Assembly: GCA_039111635.1 (NCBI GenBank) | Contig: JBCAQO010000070.1 | Span: 1 to 35,944 of the forward strand | Reading direction: 5' to 3' | DNA length: 35,944 nt | Source: Heterobasidion occidentale | Taxonomy: Eukaryota; Basidiomycota; Agaricomycetes; Russulales; Bondarzewiaceae | Shown here: positions 8,137 through 17,743 of the stretch, in pieces | How positions within the stretch are numbered: the stretch's first letter is position 1 | Layout of the letters: the number at the start of each line of letters is the position of its first letter | Notes under the pieces: generated by a model | What the model was told of the DNA's origin: nothing | Databases searched by the model: none | The model's input: only the letters and a program-made list of their open reading frames with translations | Position numbers and translations under genes: made by a program

Positions 8137-9681
8137 AGAACAACAGACGAAGTCGCAGCGGGATACCTTCCCGGCTACAGAACAGATCCAGCAGAAGTCT
8201 ACGCAGACTTACCCGAAGACTTCGACAAGGACCAACTTTATTACGACGAAAACAAGAAACACTTCTACTACGCAGGAATTCTCACCGGATTCTTCCACAA
8301 ACGAGGAGAAAGCAAATACGAATACCCGACCTGGGGAGAGAAGACCGTCCACGCAGGACCCAACCTACACCTGGTTAAGGTCGAGGACTATGTCGCAAGA
8401 AAGACCTTTGACAAGCCTGAATCACCAACAAATAGGCATTGTGACTCGCCAAGACCGCACATACATACTCTACCCAGAGAAACAGCCAGTGGAAGTAGAA
8501 TCTCTAGAAGAAACACTCCCGCTACATCCCCCTTACAGGAAACCACTCCCAAAGAAGACTTCCGAGCCTCAACACCAGAGTTTGTCCCCGAACCGGAGTA
8601 TTTTGAAGCACCAAGTGGAAATCCGGAACCACCTAACAATCCAGAGTCCCCGCCCGATACAATGTCGACAGATACTGGAGGTAATGAGTCCAAGGGACCA
8701 GCTATAGCCAAACCCACCACCTTCAGCGGAAACCGGAAACGAACGGAGCAGTTCCTCCACGAAATCGACCTGATGTTCCTGGCCAGGAAAAAAGATTATG
8801 CGAACGAATTCGCTAAAATTGCTTACGCTCTGTCATATATGAAGGAAGGATCAGCAGGAATATGGGCAAGAAACTTTACTCAGGCCAGGAACACGTTGAA
8901 GGATTGGAACAAATACACTTGGGCAGACACGGCCGGCTTCACATCCGTCCGTAAAAAGATAGCCACCGACTTCGAGGAATTCAACAAAGAAGCAGACGCT
9001 CGCGACAAACTAGCCAGGGTCAATTAGGGAAAAGAATCATTTAACACCTACCTTCAGCTATTTGAACAGCTCGCGGTGCTTGCCAGTGTAGATGAAGAAA
9101 CCAAGAAGACCCACTTCCTGCGAGGACTCAAGTGGGAGCTGGCAAAGGGAATTTACGAAGATCCCTCCAAAGACGGGACATGGGAAGAACTGGTTGAGAA
9201 AGCCAAGAAACACGAAAGAATGCGCATCGCAAGGGACCGAGCATACGACCTCCGAAAAGGAAAATTCCAAATCTACACTCCGTGTACTTTTTACGACGAA
9301 AGGGCACCCCCACGGCACGATAGGGAGCCCCAATATGAACCCATGGATGTAGATGCAGCAGAAATGGAGGCCGACGCTGTCCGAACTCGCTTCAAGAAGC
9401 TTACCCCGGTAGAAAGAGATCGACTTGCCAAAGAAGGCAAGTGCTTCTTTTGCAAGAAACCCGGGCACATGGCGTGCAACTGTCCTTCTCGACCCAAAAA
9501 AAGATTCCAGCCCCCTCGTCGCAGACCAGTGCACGAAGCAGAAATGGACGAAGGACAATTCGACGATGAAGACGTCGAAGAAGGAAAAAACAGAGTCAAC
9601 CACATCCGCCAAATGATGATGGGACTCAGCATGGAAGAAATCGAGAAAGTTCGAGCCTTTAGCGACTCAAAGAATTTTTAA
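8137..9681 (+). pseudogene. gag: Gag (capsid and CCHC nucleocapsid) with an AUG-less conserved N-terminal extension
   Basis: The frame is open from the TAA at 8134 and continues into Gag, whose first ATG is at 8662 (A at position -3, a good context). Codons before the ATG are conserved in B and include HFYYAGILTGFF, similar to the FYTGLA start of the other modules, then a proline-rich linker. From 8662 follow a Gag capsid-like helical domain (FLHEIDLMFLARKKDYANEF, YALSYMKEGSAGIWA, FNTYLQLFEQL) and a nucleocapsid zinc knuckle CX2CX4HX4C at 9442-9483 with basic flanks. The C-terminus is acidic. A TAG at 9025 replaces CAG of copy B, so Gag is inactive here. Gag would form the particle and package the RNA. 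Confidence 0.88.
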
Positions 9682-9712
9682 AGCCTCTCCCATCGGCAGC
9701 GGATGTGGAGAG
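9673..9712 (+). promoter_or_regulatory. Probable -1 ribosomal frameshift signal between Gag and Pol
   Basis: Gag ends AAT TTT TAA; Pol continues in the -1 frame as TTT TTA AAG. The five Ts allow the phenylalanine tRNA at 9676-9678 to re-pair one base back just before the stop. Five bases downstream, CTCTCCCATC (9685-9694) pairs with GATG and GGAGAG (to 9712), giving a 10-bp stem with one bulged T and a 7-base loop. Run, spacing and stem are identical in B at 31668-31707. Confidence 0.65.
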
Positions 9713-10560
9713 TAGGATTCTTGCAGGAAATCGGTACGCTCCTCTGGCCAGTAAAGATGCTGACCAAGAGCATGGACATCCAGATGTATTGTATCTTTCG
9801 GAAATGAAATCACATGGTGCACCATCACTCCGACTTGAGACAATGCTCATAGGCAAGAATAGAAAAGCTGCCACACAGGCACTGGTGGACAGTGGAGCCA
9901 CCGGAATCTTCGTGCACCCTCGCTTCGTAGAAACACATCAAATCACCACACATAAAACCCCCGCCCCTATCCCAGTTAGTACGGTCCAGAACACCGAGTT
10001 CAAGGGAGGACCCATTACAAGGTGAAAGAGGGGGGTCGCATACAGAATCAGCAAGATTCTACATCGTGGAAATAGGAAAAGAGGACGTCATTTTAGGAAC
10101 CGACTGGTTATTAGAACATAACCCAGAAGTCGACTGGCATGCCTACGGGCTACACTTTACCAGATGCCTGCCCTCCTGCCAAATAAAAGGAGGACCGGTA
10201 AAAGCTAAAAGAGCTACAAGAAAACCAGGACGTCCTAAACCAAGCATACAGCGCATGGAAACAGTACCGCAAACAGGCGACTACTCAATACCAGTGCAAA
10301 AGCCGGGAAAAGCAGTACCAGGTTGGAAAGTGGGAAACACCACAGTACCACATCCGTGGACAATACCTACAAGTCCGGAGTTCACAACTCAAAAGTTGAA
10401 TGCCGAACGTCTGAAGGCCCGAACCAGAAATTGTAAGGTTCCGACATGGGCTGAAGAAGACGTTCCGGAGGACGGTGACGGACTTCCGGCACTTCCCTCC
10501 AAGGATCTTGAAGAAGATGGAGTCTATCTTGTTAGATGCCTGGATACGGGAACATTATAG
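9681..10560 (+). pseudogene. pol: Pol: aspartic protease region
   Basis: In the -1 frame relative to Gag, this starts EFLKPLPSAADVESRIL and contains the retropepsin active site LVDSGATGIFV (DSG at 9888-9896), then, after an internal break, the second conserved segment DVILGTDWLLEHNPEVDW. A deletion of about 30 bp near 10015 relative to B shifts the frame and creates a TGA at 10023. The remainder (10066-10560) is a basic linker rich in K, R and P. It ends at a TAG (10558) that is CAG in B. The enzyme would cleave the Gag-Pol polyprotein. Confidence 0.85.
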
Positions 10561-11730
10561 ACACTGGAATTATACAACGACTCCGAAGAAGGCGTTGATA
10601 TACACTGCGCCGAAACCACGGAACCTCCATACGCCAACATACCGGCTCAAGGAAGTAAACCTGCCAAAACACAGACAGGGAAACAAACAAAGCACACCAA
10701 CTCGCAAAGACTTGCAGAGGAAGCTGCCAGAGGGAAACCCAAACTATCCTTTGAAGAAATAGTGCTGAAGGAATACTGGAATTATAGGAAAGTTTTTGAA
10801 GGTTGACCAAAGGGACAGCTACCGCTCTCTCGACCTTGGGATCACAAAATAGAGATAAAGGAAGGAATGGATCACTCGCTCGAACCCAAGCTATACAGTC
10901 TTAGCCCTGGAGAGCAAGTGGAACTCAAGAAATTCATAGACGAAAACCTCCAGAAAGGATTCATCAGAGAATCCAAATCGCACATGGCATCCCCATTCTT
11001 CTTCATCAAGAAAAAGAATGGAAAACTACGACCAGTAATGGATTATCGCAAACTCAATGAAATAACGATCAAGAACAAGTACCCTTTGCCGATTATTCAA
11101 GAATTACTGGACCTTCTGGCCGAAGCCGTATACTTTTCACTAATGGATGTCAATACAGGATACAACAACGTACGCATGAAAGAAGGAAGCGAGAAACTAG
11201 CCGCGTTCGTCACCAATCTAGGAATGTACGAACCCCTGGTTATGTTCTTTGGATTAACCAACTCGCCGGCAACATTCCAAACCATGATGAATGCACTCTT
11301 CAAAGACCTCATCTACGCCGGATTGGTAGCAATCTATATGGACGATATCCTAGTATTCTCTAAAACAATGGACGACCATATCAAGACAGTTCAAAAAGTT
11401 TTACAGATCTTACAAGACAATGATCTGTATCTACAACCCTCGAAATGCCACTTCCACAAAAAGAAAATCGACTATCTTGGATACGTTATATCACACGGAC
11501 ATCTGGAAATGGACCCGATCAAAGTAGCCGGCATTATGGATTGGCCAACCCCTGGAAAAGTCAAGGAAGTGCAATCATTTTTAGGTTTTTGCAACTTTTA
11601 TCGCAGATTTATCAAGGATTACTCAAAAATAGCACAACTGCTATTTGAGTTAACACAGAAGTCACGCACCTGGGATTAGACATCAGCATGCGAAGAAGCG
11701 TTTCAAACGCTAAAACGAATATTTACAGAA
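10561..11730 (+). pseudogene. pol: Pol: reverse transcriptase
   Basis: The Ty3/gypsy reverse transcriptase domain is read in one frame with TGA at 10804 (CGA in B) and TAG at 11677 (TGG in B). Visible motifs include KLRPVMDYRKLNEITIKN, the catalytic YFSLMDVNTGY, FGLTNSPATFQ and the YMDD box at 11335-11346, followed by DYLGYVISHGHLEMDP and VQSFLGFCNFYRRFI. The ATG at 10867 is internal to the polyprotein and not a gene start. The domain is otherwise complete and would copy the RNA into DNA. Confidence 0.95.
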
Positions 11731-12130
11731 TCTCCAGTGCTTGTTATGCCAGATACAAGAAACCCTTTCCGCATTGAATGCGATGCTTCCGACTTTGCTA
11801 CTGGAGCAGTTTTATCACAAGTCGCTGAAGATGGAAAATGGCACCCATGCGCTTATATTTCCAAGCCGCTCTCACCGACAGAACGCAACTACCCGATCTA
11901 CGATAAAGAGTTGCTTGCAGTCGTTCGAGCCTTTGAAGCTTGGTGACACTATTTGGAGGGAGCTGACCACCCGGTAGACGTTTGGACAGACCACAAGAAC
12001 CTTGAATGGTTCCGGTCAAGCCAGAAATTGAACCGTCGGCAAGCACGATGGTCACTCTACCTCTCGTGTTTTGACTACAAGTTGACGCACAAGGCAGGAG
12101 TCACTAATAAATCCGATGGTCTGTCACAGC
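11731..12130 (+). pseudogene. pol: Pol: RNase H
   Basis: This continues the reverse transcriptase frame. It has the RNase H order: FRIECDASDFATGAVLSQ with the first aspartate, YPIYDKELLAVVRAFEAW with the glutamate, and VDVWTDHKNLEWF with the next aspartate. A TGA at 11944 replaces CGA. The connection to integrase (12130-12500) includes SLYLSCFDYKLTHKAGVTNK and a linker. It would remove the RNA strand during reverse transcription. Confidence 0.92.
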
Positions 12131-12399
12131 GTCCAGACCATAAAAAGGGGGTGGAATTTGACAATTCAGGCGAAACGCTCTTGGAACCCAAACTTTTCAA
12201 TAACACAGAAAAAATCCGAAGACCGTTTGCAGAAATCAATGCCATCAATACGGATAACAGTTGGAACCCTCACCAGATACTGCACATCAGGGCAACAGGA
12301 CGAGGAGGCATTACCATAATAGACGACAACCTTCGGAAACGAATCATTGAAGAAAATAGGAAAGACGAAGGGCTATTAGAAACCCTAGCCAAGATTGAA

Positions 12400-13640
12400 A
12401 CCTTAGGACCTCGAAACATGAAGAAAGGTTTACAAGAATGGAACAAAGAAGAAGGATTGGTCCTTCACCGAGGAAAGATATATGTTCCTTGAAATGAACA
12501 ACTTCGTCAAGATATCATCAAACTAAACCATGACAATCTAGCAGCAGGACATCCAGGACAAAGGGGAACTCTAGCCTTAGTCGGACAAGAATTTACTTGG
12601 CCAGGAATATCAAAAACGGTTCACCAATATGTGGAAGGATGCACCATCTGTCAATCCACCAAAAACGACACACATCCTACCATGGTGCCCCTGCAACCAA
12701 CAGAAATCCCAGATCGACCCTTCGGAACAATAACCATGGATTTTATTACAGATCTACCAGAATCAAACGGATATGACTCGCTACATGTAGTAACCGATTG
12801 ATTCACCAAAACTGCAGTAATAACTCCATGCCTGAAAGCCATCAACTCTGACGGAACTGCCAAAATCTTGCTAGAAAACACCTGGAGACGCTATGGACTG
12901 CCAGATAAAATAATATCAGATAGAGGAACTCAATTCGCTTCAAAAGTAGCGCAAGCCCTGCTCAAAGAATTAGGAATCAAGTCTGCGTTAAGCACAGCTT
13001 ATCACCCGCAGACAGACGGCGCTACTGAACGAATGAATCAGGAACTAGAACAATACCTCAGAGCCTTCTGCAGCTCTTCACAAGGCGATTGGGCCGGATT
13101 AATCCCGTACGCAGAATATGCCCACAACACCCATCAGCACTCGGCCACGCAGAAGTCACCATTTGAACTTCTCCATGGATATCAACCGTGGGCTGACCCA
13201 GCCATCATCGGAAACACGAATGTCCCCACCGCTGACGCTCGCCTCAAAGCTCTGCAACGTGCTAGGAAGGAAGCACAAGCCAGCCTCGAAATTGCAGCTG
13301 AAGCCATGAGGATACAACATGACCGTTTTGGAACGGACCTGCCGCCTTTCAAGAAAGGAGATCAAGTATGGCTCGATGGGAAGAACATCCACACCGATCA
13401 CCCATCAGAGAAACTGAGACCCAAACACTTTGGGCCATTTGAAATCACCAACACCATAGGAAATGTCAACTTCAGGTTGAAACTGCCCAACAGCTGGAAG
13501 CGCATCCACGACATCTTCCATGCTATTCGACTCACGCCCTACAAGGAGAACGAGGTCTATGGCCCTAACTACCCTAAACTGGCTCTGGACCTGATCAAAG
13601 GGCAAGAAGAATTCAAAGTCGAAGCTATCGTCGGAGCCCG
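12400..13640 (+). pseudogene. pol: Pol: integrase
   Basis: The same frame contains an HHCC zinc finger (HDNLAAGHPG through CTICQ), then a DD35E core: D in ITMDFITDLPE (12739), D in IISDRGTQF (12919) and E in DGATERMNQE (13027), with 35 residues between the last two. The C-terminal part has the GPF-type motif KLRPKHFGPFEI and LKLPNSWKRIHDIFHAIRL. TGA codons at 12490 and 12799 replace CGA of copy B. All catalytic residues remain, but the stops make it inactive. It would insert the element DNA, guided by the chromodomain. Confidence 0.94.
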
Positions 13641-14169
13641 ACGCTTCGGGCGATAGAAGATCCTGCAGTACCTGATCAAATGGAAGGGCTACCCAGAATC
13701 GGACAACTCTTGGGAAGCTGTGGCAAACATCACTAATGCACAAGAAGCCATAAAGGACTTCTACCGCCGGCATCCTCGGGCAGTCAAAGGAATGGACGCC
13801 TCCATTCTGGCCCTGGTGATCGAATTAGAACTCAACAGAGTAGCCGAAGAAGATCAAATTTAAAAAAAGCTTGAGAAGCATCCGATCGGAAAGAAGCTCC
13901 TCGCTATAGGATTGGCTATCCCCCAGATCATGGAAGAGATCAACAAATGAATGACGCAGCTAAAGAAGCCGCCCCTGGTTCCTCGATCAAAAGTGCCACC
14001 ACCGGCAATCAACGATCGAGGAGCACAACCAAAGAAGCCCAATATAGACTCGTCTTGATCAAAGCTGCAGCAGAAGCGATCGGACAACTCTAATTGGCGG
14101 ACTCAAGCATACCAGGAGCTACAAAAGCAAACCAACCGAGGATTGGCATGGCCAGGCAAACAACTATGA
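13630..14169 (+). pseudogene. pol: Pol: chromodomain and C-terminal tail
   Basis: The frame continues as RRFGR, a TAG at 13654 (TGG in B), then ILQYLIKWKGYPESDNSW, ITNAQEAIKDFYRRHP. After the chromodomain come KLEKHPIGKKLLAIG, the helical unit multiplied in the family 2 element, with a TAA at 13861 and a TGA at 13948, and a basic/glutamine-rich tail ending at TGA 14167. The tail overlaps the start of a small hydrophobic ORF in another frame. The chromodomain aromatic/KWKGY core is intact apart from the stop. Confidence 0.88.
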
Positions 14170-14312
14170 CCCCTTTTGACCCCACTTTATCCACGGTAGC
14201 CATTTATACCATCGTTGCAACTCTTGCTCTCACCGCTGTCTCCATCGCCATCGCCCTTGTCCTCGGATATCTTCACGCCGCTGCCACTATCGGCATCTCC
14301 TCTGCTGTATAA
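14148..14312 (+). CDS. Small hydrophobic protein overlapping Pol end
   Basis: A 54-residue frame starts at ATG 14148 (GGC before it), overlaps the last 22 bases of Pol in a different frame and stops at 14312. It has a short polar N-terminus (MARQTTMTPFDPTL) and then about 30 hydrophobic residues, VAIYTIVATLALTAVSIAIA and onward, enough for one membrane span. The stop codon lies within the TATA box of the next ORF. It is unbroken although the surrounding genes are damaged. It may be real, but a hydrophobic frame can also arise by chance in this T-rich stretch. Confidence 0.35.
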   Translation: MARQTTMTPFDPTLSTVAIYTIVATLALTAVSIAIALVLGYLHAAATIGISSAV

Positions 14313-14315
14313 AAG
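14308..14315 (+). promoter_or_regulatory. Internal TATA box for ORF3
   Basis: TATAAAAG stands between the Pol stop and ORF3, 57 bp before the ATG at 14365. The C element has TATATAAG in the equivalent place (28292-28299, minus strand). I infer a separate promoter for the 3' ORF. Confidence 0.55.
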
Positions 14316-14364
14316 ACACCCTGCATCAGGCAGAGACGTTCCTCAGCATCCCAGCTACAATTGA

Positions 14365-16036
14365 ATGTCCCTCGCCCCTACACACCTCCTCTTAGCTCAC
14401 TCCCCTCGCTATATTCTCAGCAATATCAGAATGACTTCCGCCACAACCTCCCCTCACGCTTCCAACACCTCTTCCCCCAACCCCTTCATCCTCCGCACCA
14501 TCACCCCTCCCACTGCCACCCCCACACTCGTTGATGACTTGGACTCGGACTTCGACATTGAGGATGACATCCCCTCGGAAGGCGTCCACGTCGCCGACCC
14601 ACTCACGGAATTCATCATCCCTCGCTTCCCAGCTCACATGCCGAACCCCCACATCGCCATCCCCCAGTTGGCTTTCGCAGTTCACAATGAAAACCCCTGC
14701 TTCTGCATTCGTGCTCTACCCACCCCCCTTCACGACCTCCACCTCTACCAGGATCTGGCTACAAGCCACAGCATCTACCACCTCACTCACCGAGGACGAG
14801 GCCCCCATCATCTTGAACCAGCCGGGTTTGAAGGACCCCCGCACATTTCTTTTTTATTTGCAGCAAGCGGTCTGGGCGCAATGTTATCAAGTATTCTCTG
14901 GACCGCTCACCCAGACCCAAGCCATCCTCCTCGCCAACATCATAGTCACCTCCTATCGCATGAGAGGGTTAATCAACCTCCCTGCCATCCGCAACGACAT
15001 GATTAACTTCCGACTAGGTGGGATCTTTAGCAGCAGCTCCATCCTCCTCCAGACGCACACCATCCCGGCTTGGCTCGACATGTTGACCTGAATTCACTAC
15101 AAAGAAAACACGATCCGTTGGTTTCGCTTCATAGGGCTCAACGGGAACCGTCTGGAGATAGAAGAGTACGTCCCTAAAGGACTGTTACCAACTTGCTCTT
15201 TCCCCCTCAACAGTCGCAGAGTTCACCCCATTGCCAGCTACTGGCCAGGCGGAAGTATCCCGGAAGATAACGTCAGGCCCTGGGTCATGACTAAACCAGA
15301 CATACAGGAACAAGGTTTTCACTTGATCGACGTTGAAGAACCCATGGTCGTCGATCCCCCTGCAGTCACGGAACCCAAGCTCCTGGCTGCCGAACCTTTT
15401 CGGCCCACCGATGAGGAGACCGCTGAATTCATGCGGCCCACCAGTCCCCCTTACGACCCCAAACAGGCCGTCCGGGATCGGCAGGTACTTCAGCCGCTAC
15501 CGGTACCACCCCCGTCACCCCCTGCTGTGTCCCCATCCCCTCCCCTACTTGGCGACGACCTCACCCATCCTATCGTTGTCGACAAAACCTCCCCCCAGTC
15601 GCCGGACATTCCTGTCGCAACTGAAGAAGGATGGCCCGCAGACGCAATGGACTCCGAAAATGTCTGGCCTAACCCACCGACTCTCCCGCCTTCTCCACCC
15701 ACCGACCCCACCACTCGTACCTGCTGGGAATGTGGACGCTCCGGCCATCTCATCGTGGGATGTCCAATCAGGGGCATTAGACAAAGAACGGACGTTACGG
15801 CGCGTGGTTTTCTTCAGGACTATGACAGGCATCGCACGCAGTCCCGTCAGCTTCGTCTGCAGATGGATTGGACGGCGGAAGAATATGGATACCACAAGCA
15901 GGCGTTGGACCACCTGATTGACACCGCCAACTGGACCGGGTACCCCGCTCGCAACATCCCCACTTTTGACAAAGTCCACACGAGGAGACCCCCCCCTACC
16001 GTTGGTACACCCGCTAAACGCCAAAGACTTGTATAG
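14365..16036 (+). pseudogene. ORF3: accessory CCHC protein downstream of Pol
   Basis: ORF3 encodes about 550 residues when followed through one missing base near 14788 and a TGA at 15089. Order: disordered N-terminus with an acidic patch (DDLDSDFDIEDD); a folded, mostly helical region with LYQDL, EDEAPIILNQPGL, YQVFSGPL, RGLINLPA, IFSSSSILLQ, AWLD and WFRFIG; a proline-rich linker; a CX2CX4HX4C knuckle (CWECGRSGHLIVGC, 15722-15763); and a charged helical end. A second copy lies at 21054-22475. It stands directly before the polypurine tract in both. The knuckle suggests nucleic-acid binding; no envelope signal peptide or membrane span is seen. ATG 14365 follows the TATA box; ATG 14431 (CAGAATGA) is an alternative. 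Confidence 0.7.
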
Positions 16037-16047
16037 AGAGGGGGTAG
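16034..16047 (+). other. Polypurine tract
   Basis: TAGAGAGGGGGTAG directly follows the ORF3 stop and abuts the LTR start TGTTAGG. It marks the LTR at 16048 as a 3' LTR. Confidence 0.85.
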
Positions 16048-16893
16048 TGTTAGGACTGCGTCCTAACACGTGCTTCGCACGTGAGTGGATGGGCTGGTCA
16101 AGTGCTTCGGACTTGCTACAGACTTGGACCGATTCCTATGACTCATTACAATTTACAAGCTCGCTGCATGAATGGTTACTTACGGTTCCTGATTCTTGAT
16201 GCGGACAGACTTTAGTTCCTGGCCCTGTTCCTGGTCCCTGATTGATTACGATGTGCCTCGGAATTTCATATGGACGTGGACAGACATTAGTGCCCCAGTA
16301 CTATAGTTAGATCGATGACGCATCTTAGCTTACAGATCTCGATCGTTGACTTCGGTACCTGAGAAGCGCACAGACCAGATCGCGATCCTGCCCTAGATAC
16401 TTCTTTGTATATTTAGCCAAGATGAGCTTCTAAGAAGCTCAGCTCGTTCACCTGTAATACATTTGATCTCTGCACTGCACCCGGTGTCTGGCTACTTTCC
16501 TAGCCCACACTTCGTGATCTCTGTCAGATCTGAGAAACTCTTTACACGGTCTGACGATGCACTGGACTTGTCTCCCTTCCCTATTTACTCCCTCTTCACG
16601 CATTACTACACCGGACTCGCCGCCTTCCGCGTTCTCAGTTGGACACCCCCTCATGTCATCTGTTGGACAGGAGAAGACTATCCCATTCCTCCTTACCATC
16701 GAGAGAACCTGGAGGATCATCTCCTTAACCTCTTTGAGGACAAGGCAGAGAACGACTCCGAGTTCCTTGAAAGAGCCCAAAGACAATCAGTCGTCTTCAT
16801 TCATTGGAGCCTCTGACTCTACGACGCTGTGGACGTATTAGCCTAGGGATCCCCTTCATGCATCGGTGCACGTGATAGGTCTCCGACCTAACA
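16048..16893 (+). mobile_element. 3' LTR, second A subfamily
   Basis: This 846-bp LTR has the same terminal palindromes as at 6508 (one C-to-T change in the first), TATA-like TGTATATTTAG before AGCTCGTTCACC (16441), and the small frame at 16463. It resembles 17843 and 3264 more than 6508. It is preceded by a polypurine tract and not followed by a primer site. The right flank is GAGTG, which does not match GTAGT left of 6508. Confidence 0.92.
16463..16816 (+). CDS. LTR-encoded small domain, subfamily 2
   Basis: The frame in R-U5 starts with TTG or another non-ATG codon and shows that the protein continues further upstream than GTG: ISALHPVSGYFPSPHFVISV precedes RSEKLF. It keeps YYTGLAAFRVLSW, ICWTGEDYPIPP, EDKAENDSEFLERAQ and VVFIHWSL, then a TGA where 6973 has CGA. 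Compared with the 6973 version most replacements are conservative (EN for DL, V for I). It is listed because it gives the fullest N-terminal sequence. Confidence 0.45.
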   Translation: MISALHPVSGYFPSPHFVISVRSEKLFTRSDDALDLSPFPIYSLFTHYYTGLAAFRVLSWTPPHVICWTGEDYPIPPYHRENLEDHLLNLFEDKAENDSEFLERAQRQSVVFIHWSL

Positions 16894-16951
16894 GAGTGTG
16901 GCAGCAAGCAGAGTGTGGTGCAAGGTAGGGGTAAAAGCGAGTCTATTCTAG
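16894..16951 (+). other. Unassigned 58-bp spacer
   Basis: This is a short purine-rich stretch with a repeated GAGTGTGG between the A-type 3' LTR and a C-type LTR. I see no coding or structural feature in it. Confidence 0.4.
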
Positions 16952-17560
16952 TGTTACGAACTGCTCGTTCAGTAACCCAAGAGTAACAGGTTCTTCCCTA
17001 GATCGCACAATGGACTGAGTGGTGGACGAAGTCTCAACTGTATCAGGCAACGATACAGGAGGGAATAATAATTGGCTCTAAGTTACACAGTGTGGTGACT
17101 GCGTAGGAACAAAGAGAGGTATATGGAGATACCTAAGAATGAAGAGAATAGACTGAAGATCCTCAGCCTATTCTATGGGCCTTATATACTGTATAGGGTA
17201 TAGGGTAAGAGTCCGTGTGCTTCTCCGGGTTTCCATCCCAGGAGAGCTGTGGTCGCCGTCTCTCTCAGCCGGTGCCTACTCTTGTACTTCTCCAGTCGCA
17301 CCGATCCATCCAGGTGCGATGAGGTGCTTACCCATAAGCCCTAAGCCCATGGCATGTGAATGCCTCTCTTATCACTGTGCGAACCTCGTGTCCCTCCAAT
17401 ATAGCTTCTACCGATGTCTTGAAGAACCATCGGTCCAGTTGGCTCCTAAGGACATGCCAAATACCTTGATGTACACTCTGTAGTGGAGCCACCTAGCATG
17501 TGATGCTTGAATCATTGGATAGACTGGCCCAGAAGGGCCCCGATCAGTCAAGTCATAACA
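16952..17560 (-). mobile_element. C-type LTR, copy 3
   Basis: On the plus strand this reads TGTTACGAACTGCTCG at the left and AAGTCATAACA at the right, 609 bp. It matches the LTRs at 17744 and 22476 except for a replaced middle segment. Orientation is minus: a TATATAAGG box reads on the minus strand (17181-17188) and, in the other copies, a polypurine tract abuts the right end. No polypurine tract or matching target duplication is present here (TCTAG against ATAGC), so it is probably a damaged solo LTR. Frames inside it (17175-17483) are not conserved and are ignored. Confidence 0.8.
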
Positions 17561-17743
17561 ATAGCCAACTATATAGCAAACCATGAGTTTTGATCGTTCT
17601 TAGAAGGTTGATTTTAGGGAAATTCACAATTGTCTCACATCCAAAGATTGTCTGAAATTTCTTAGAAACCATTAAAAAGCTCAATTTCTAAGCATTTATT
17701 GGTATTTCTTGGAAATTTCTCAAAAGACCTGTCAAGAGCATAC
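17561..17743. other. AT-rich unassigned stretch
   Basis: These 183 bp between two C-type LTRs are AT-rich and contain repeated partial palindromes of the form GAAATTTCTTAGAAA. No gene is visible. It may be a small piece of original host DNA or another element. Confidence 0.4.

Noticed and set aside
7922..8707. Long ATG-started frame (and its B counterpart 29917-30768) before Gag
   Set aside because: It is a low-complexity serine/threonine frame overlapping modules 3 and 4 in another phase; the module frame has folded-domain character and joins Gag in phase.
9058..9632. Long minus-strand frames opposite Gag (also 31185-31820)
   Set aside because: They mirror a well-supported Gag coding strand and have no recognisable content.
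14365..16036. Envelope gene of an errantivirus-like element
   Set aside because: No signal peptide, furin site or membrane anchor; it has a CCHC knuckle instead.
6508..16893. One intact element with paired LTRs
   Set aside because: LTR subfamilies differ and the flanking pentamers GTAGT and GAGTG do not match.
17175..17483. Plus-strand ORFs in C-type LTRs (also 18805-19005 and 19137-19439)
   Set aside because: They run against the LTR transcript and are not preserved between the three copies.
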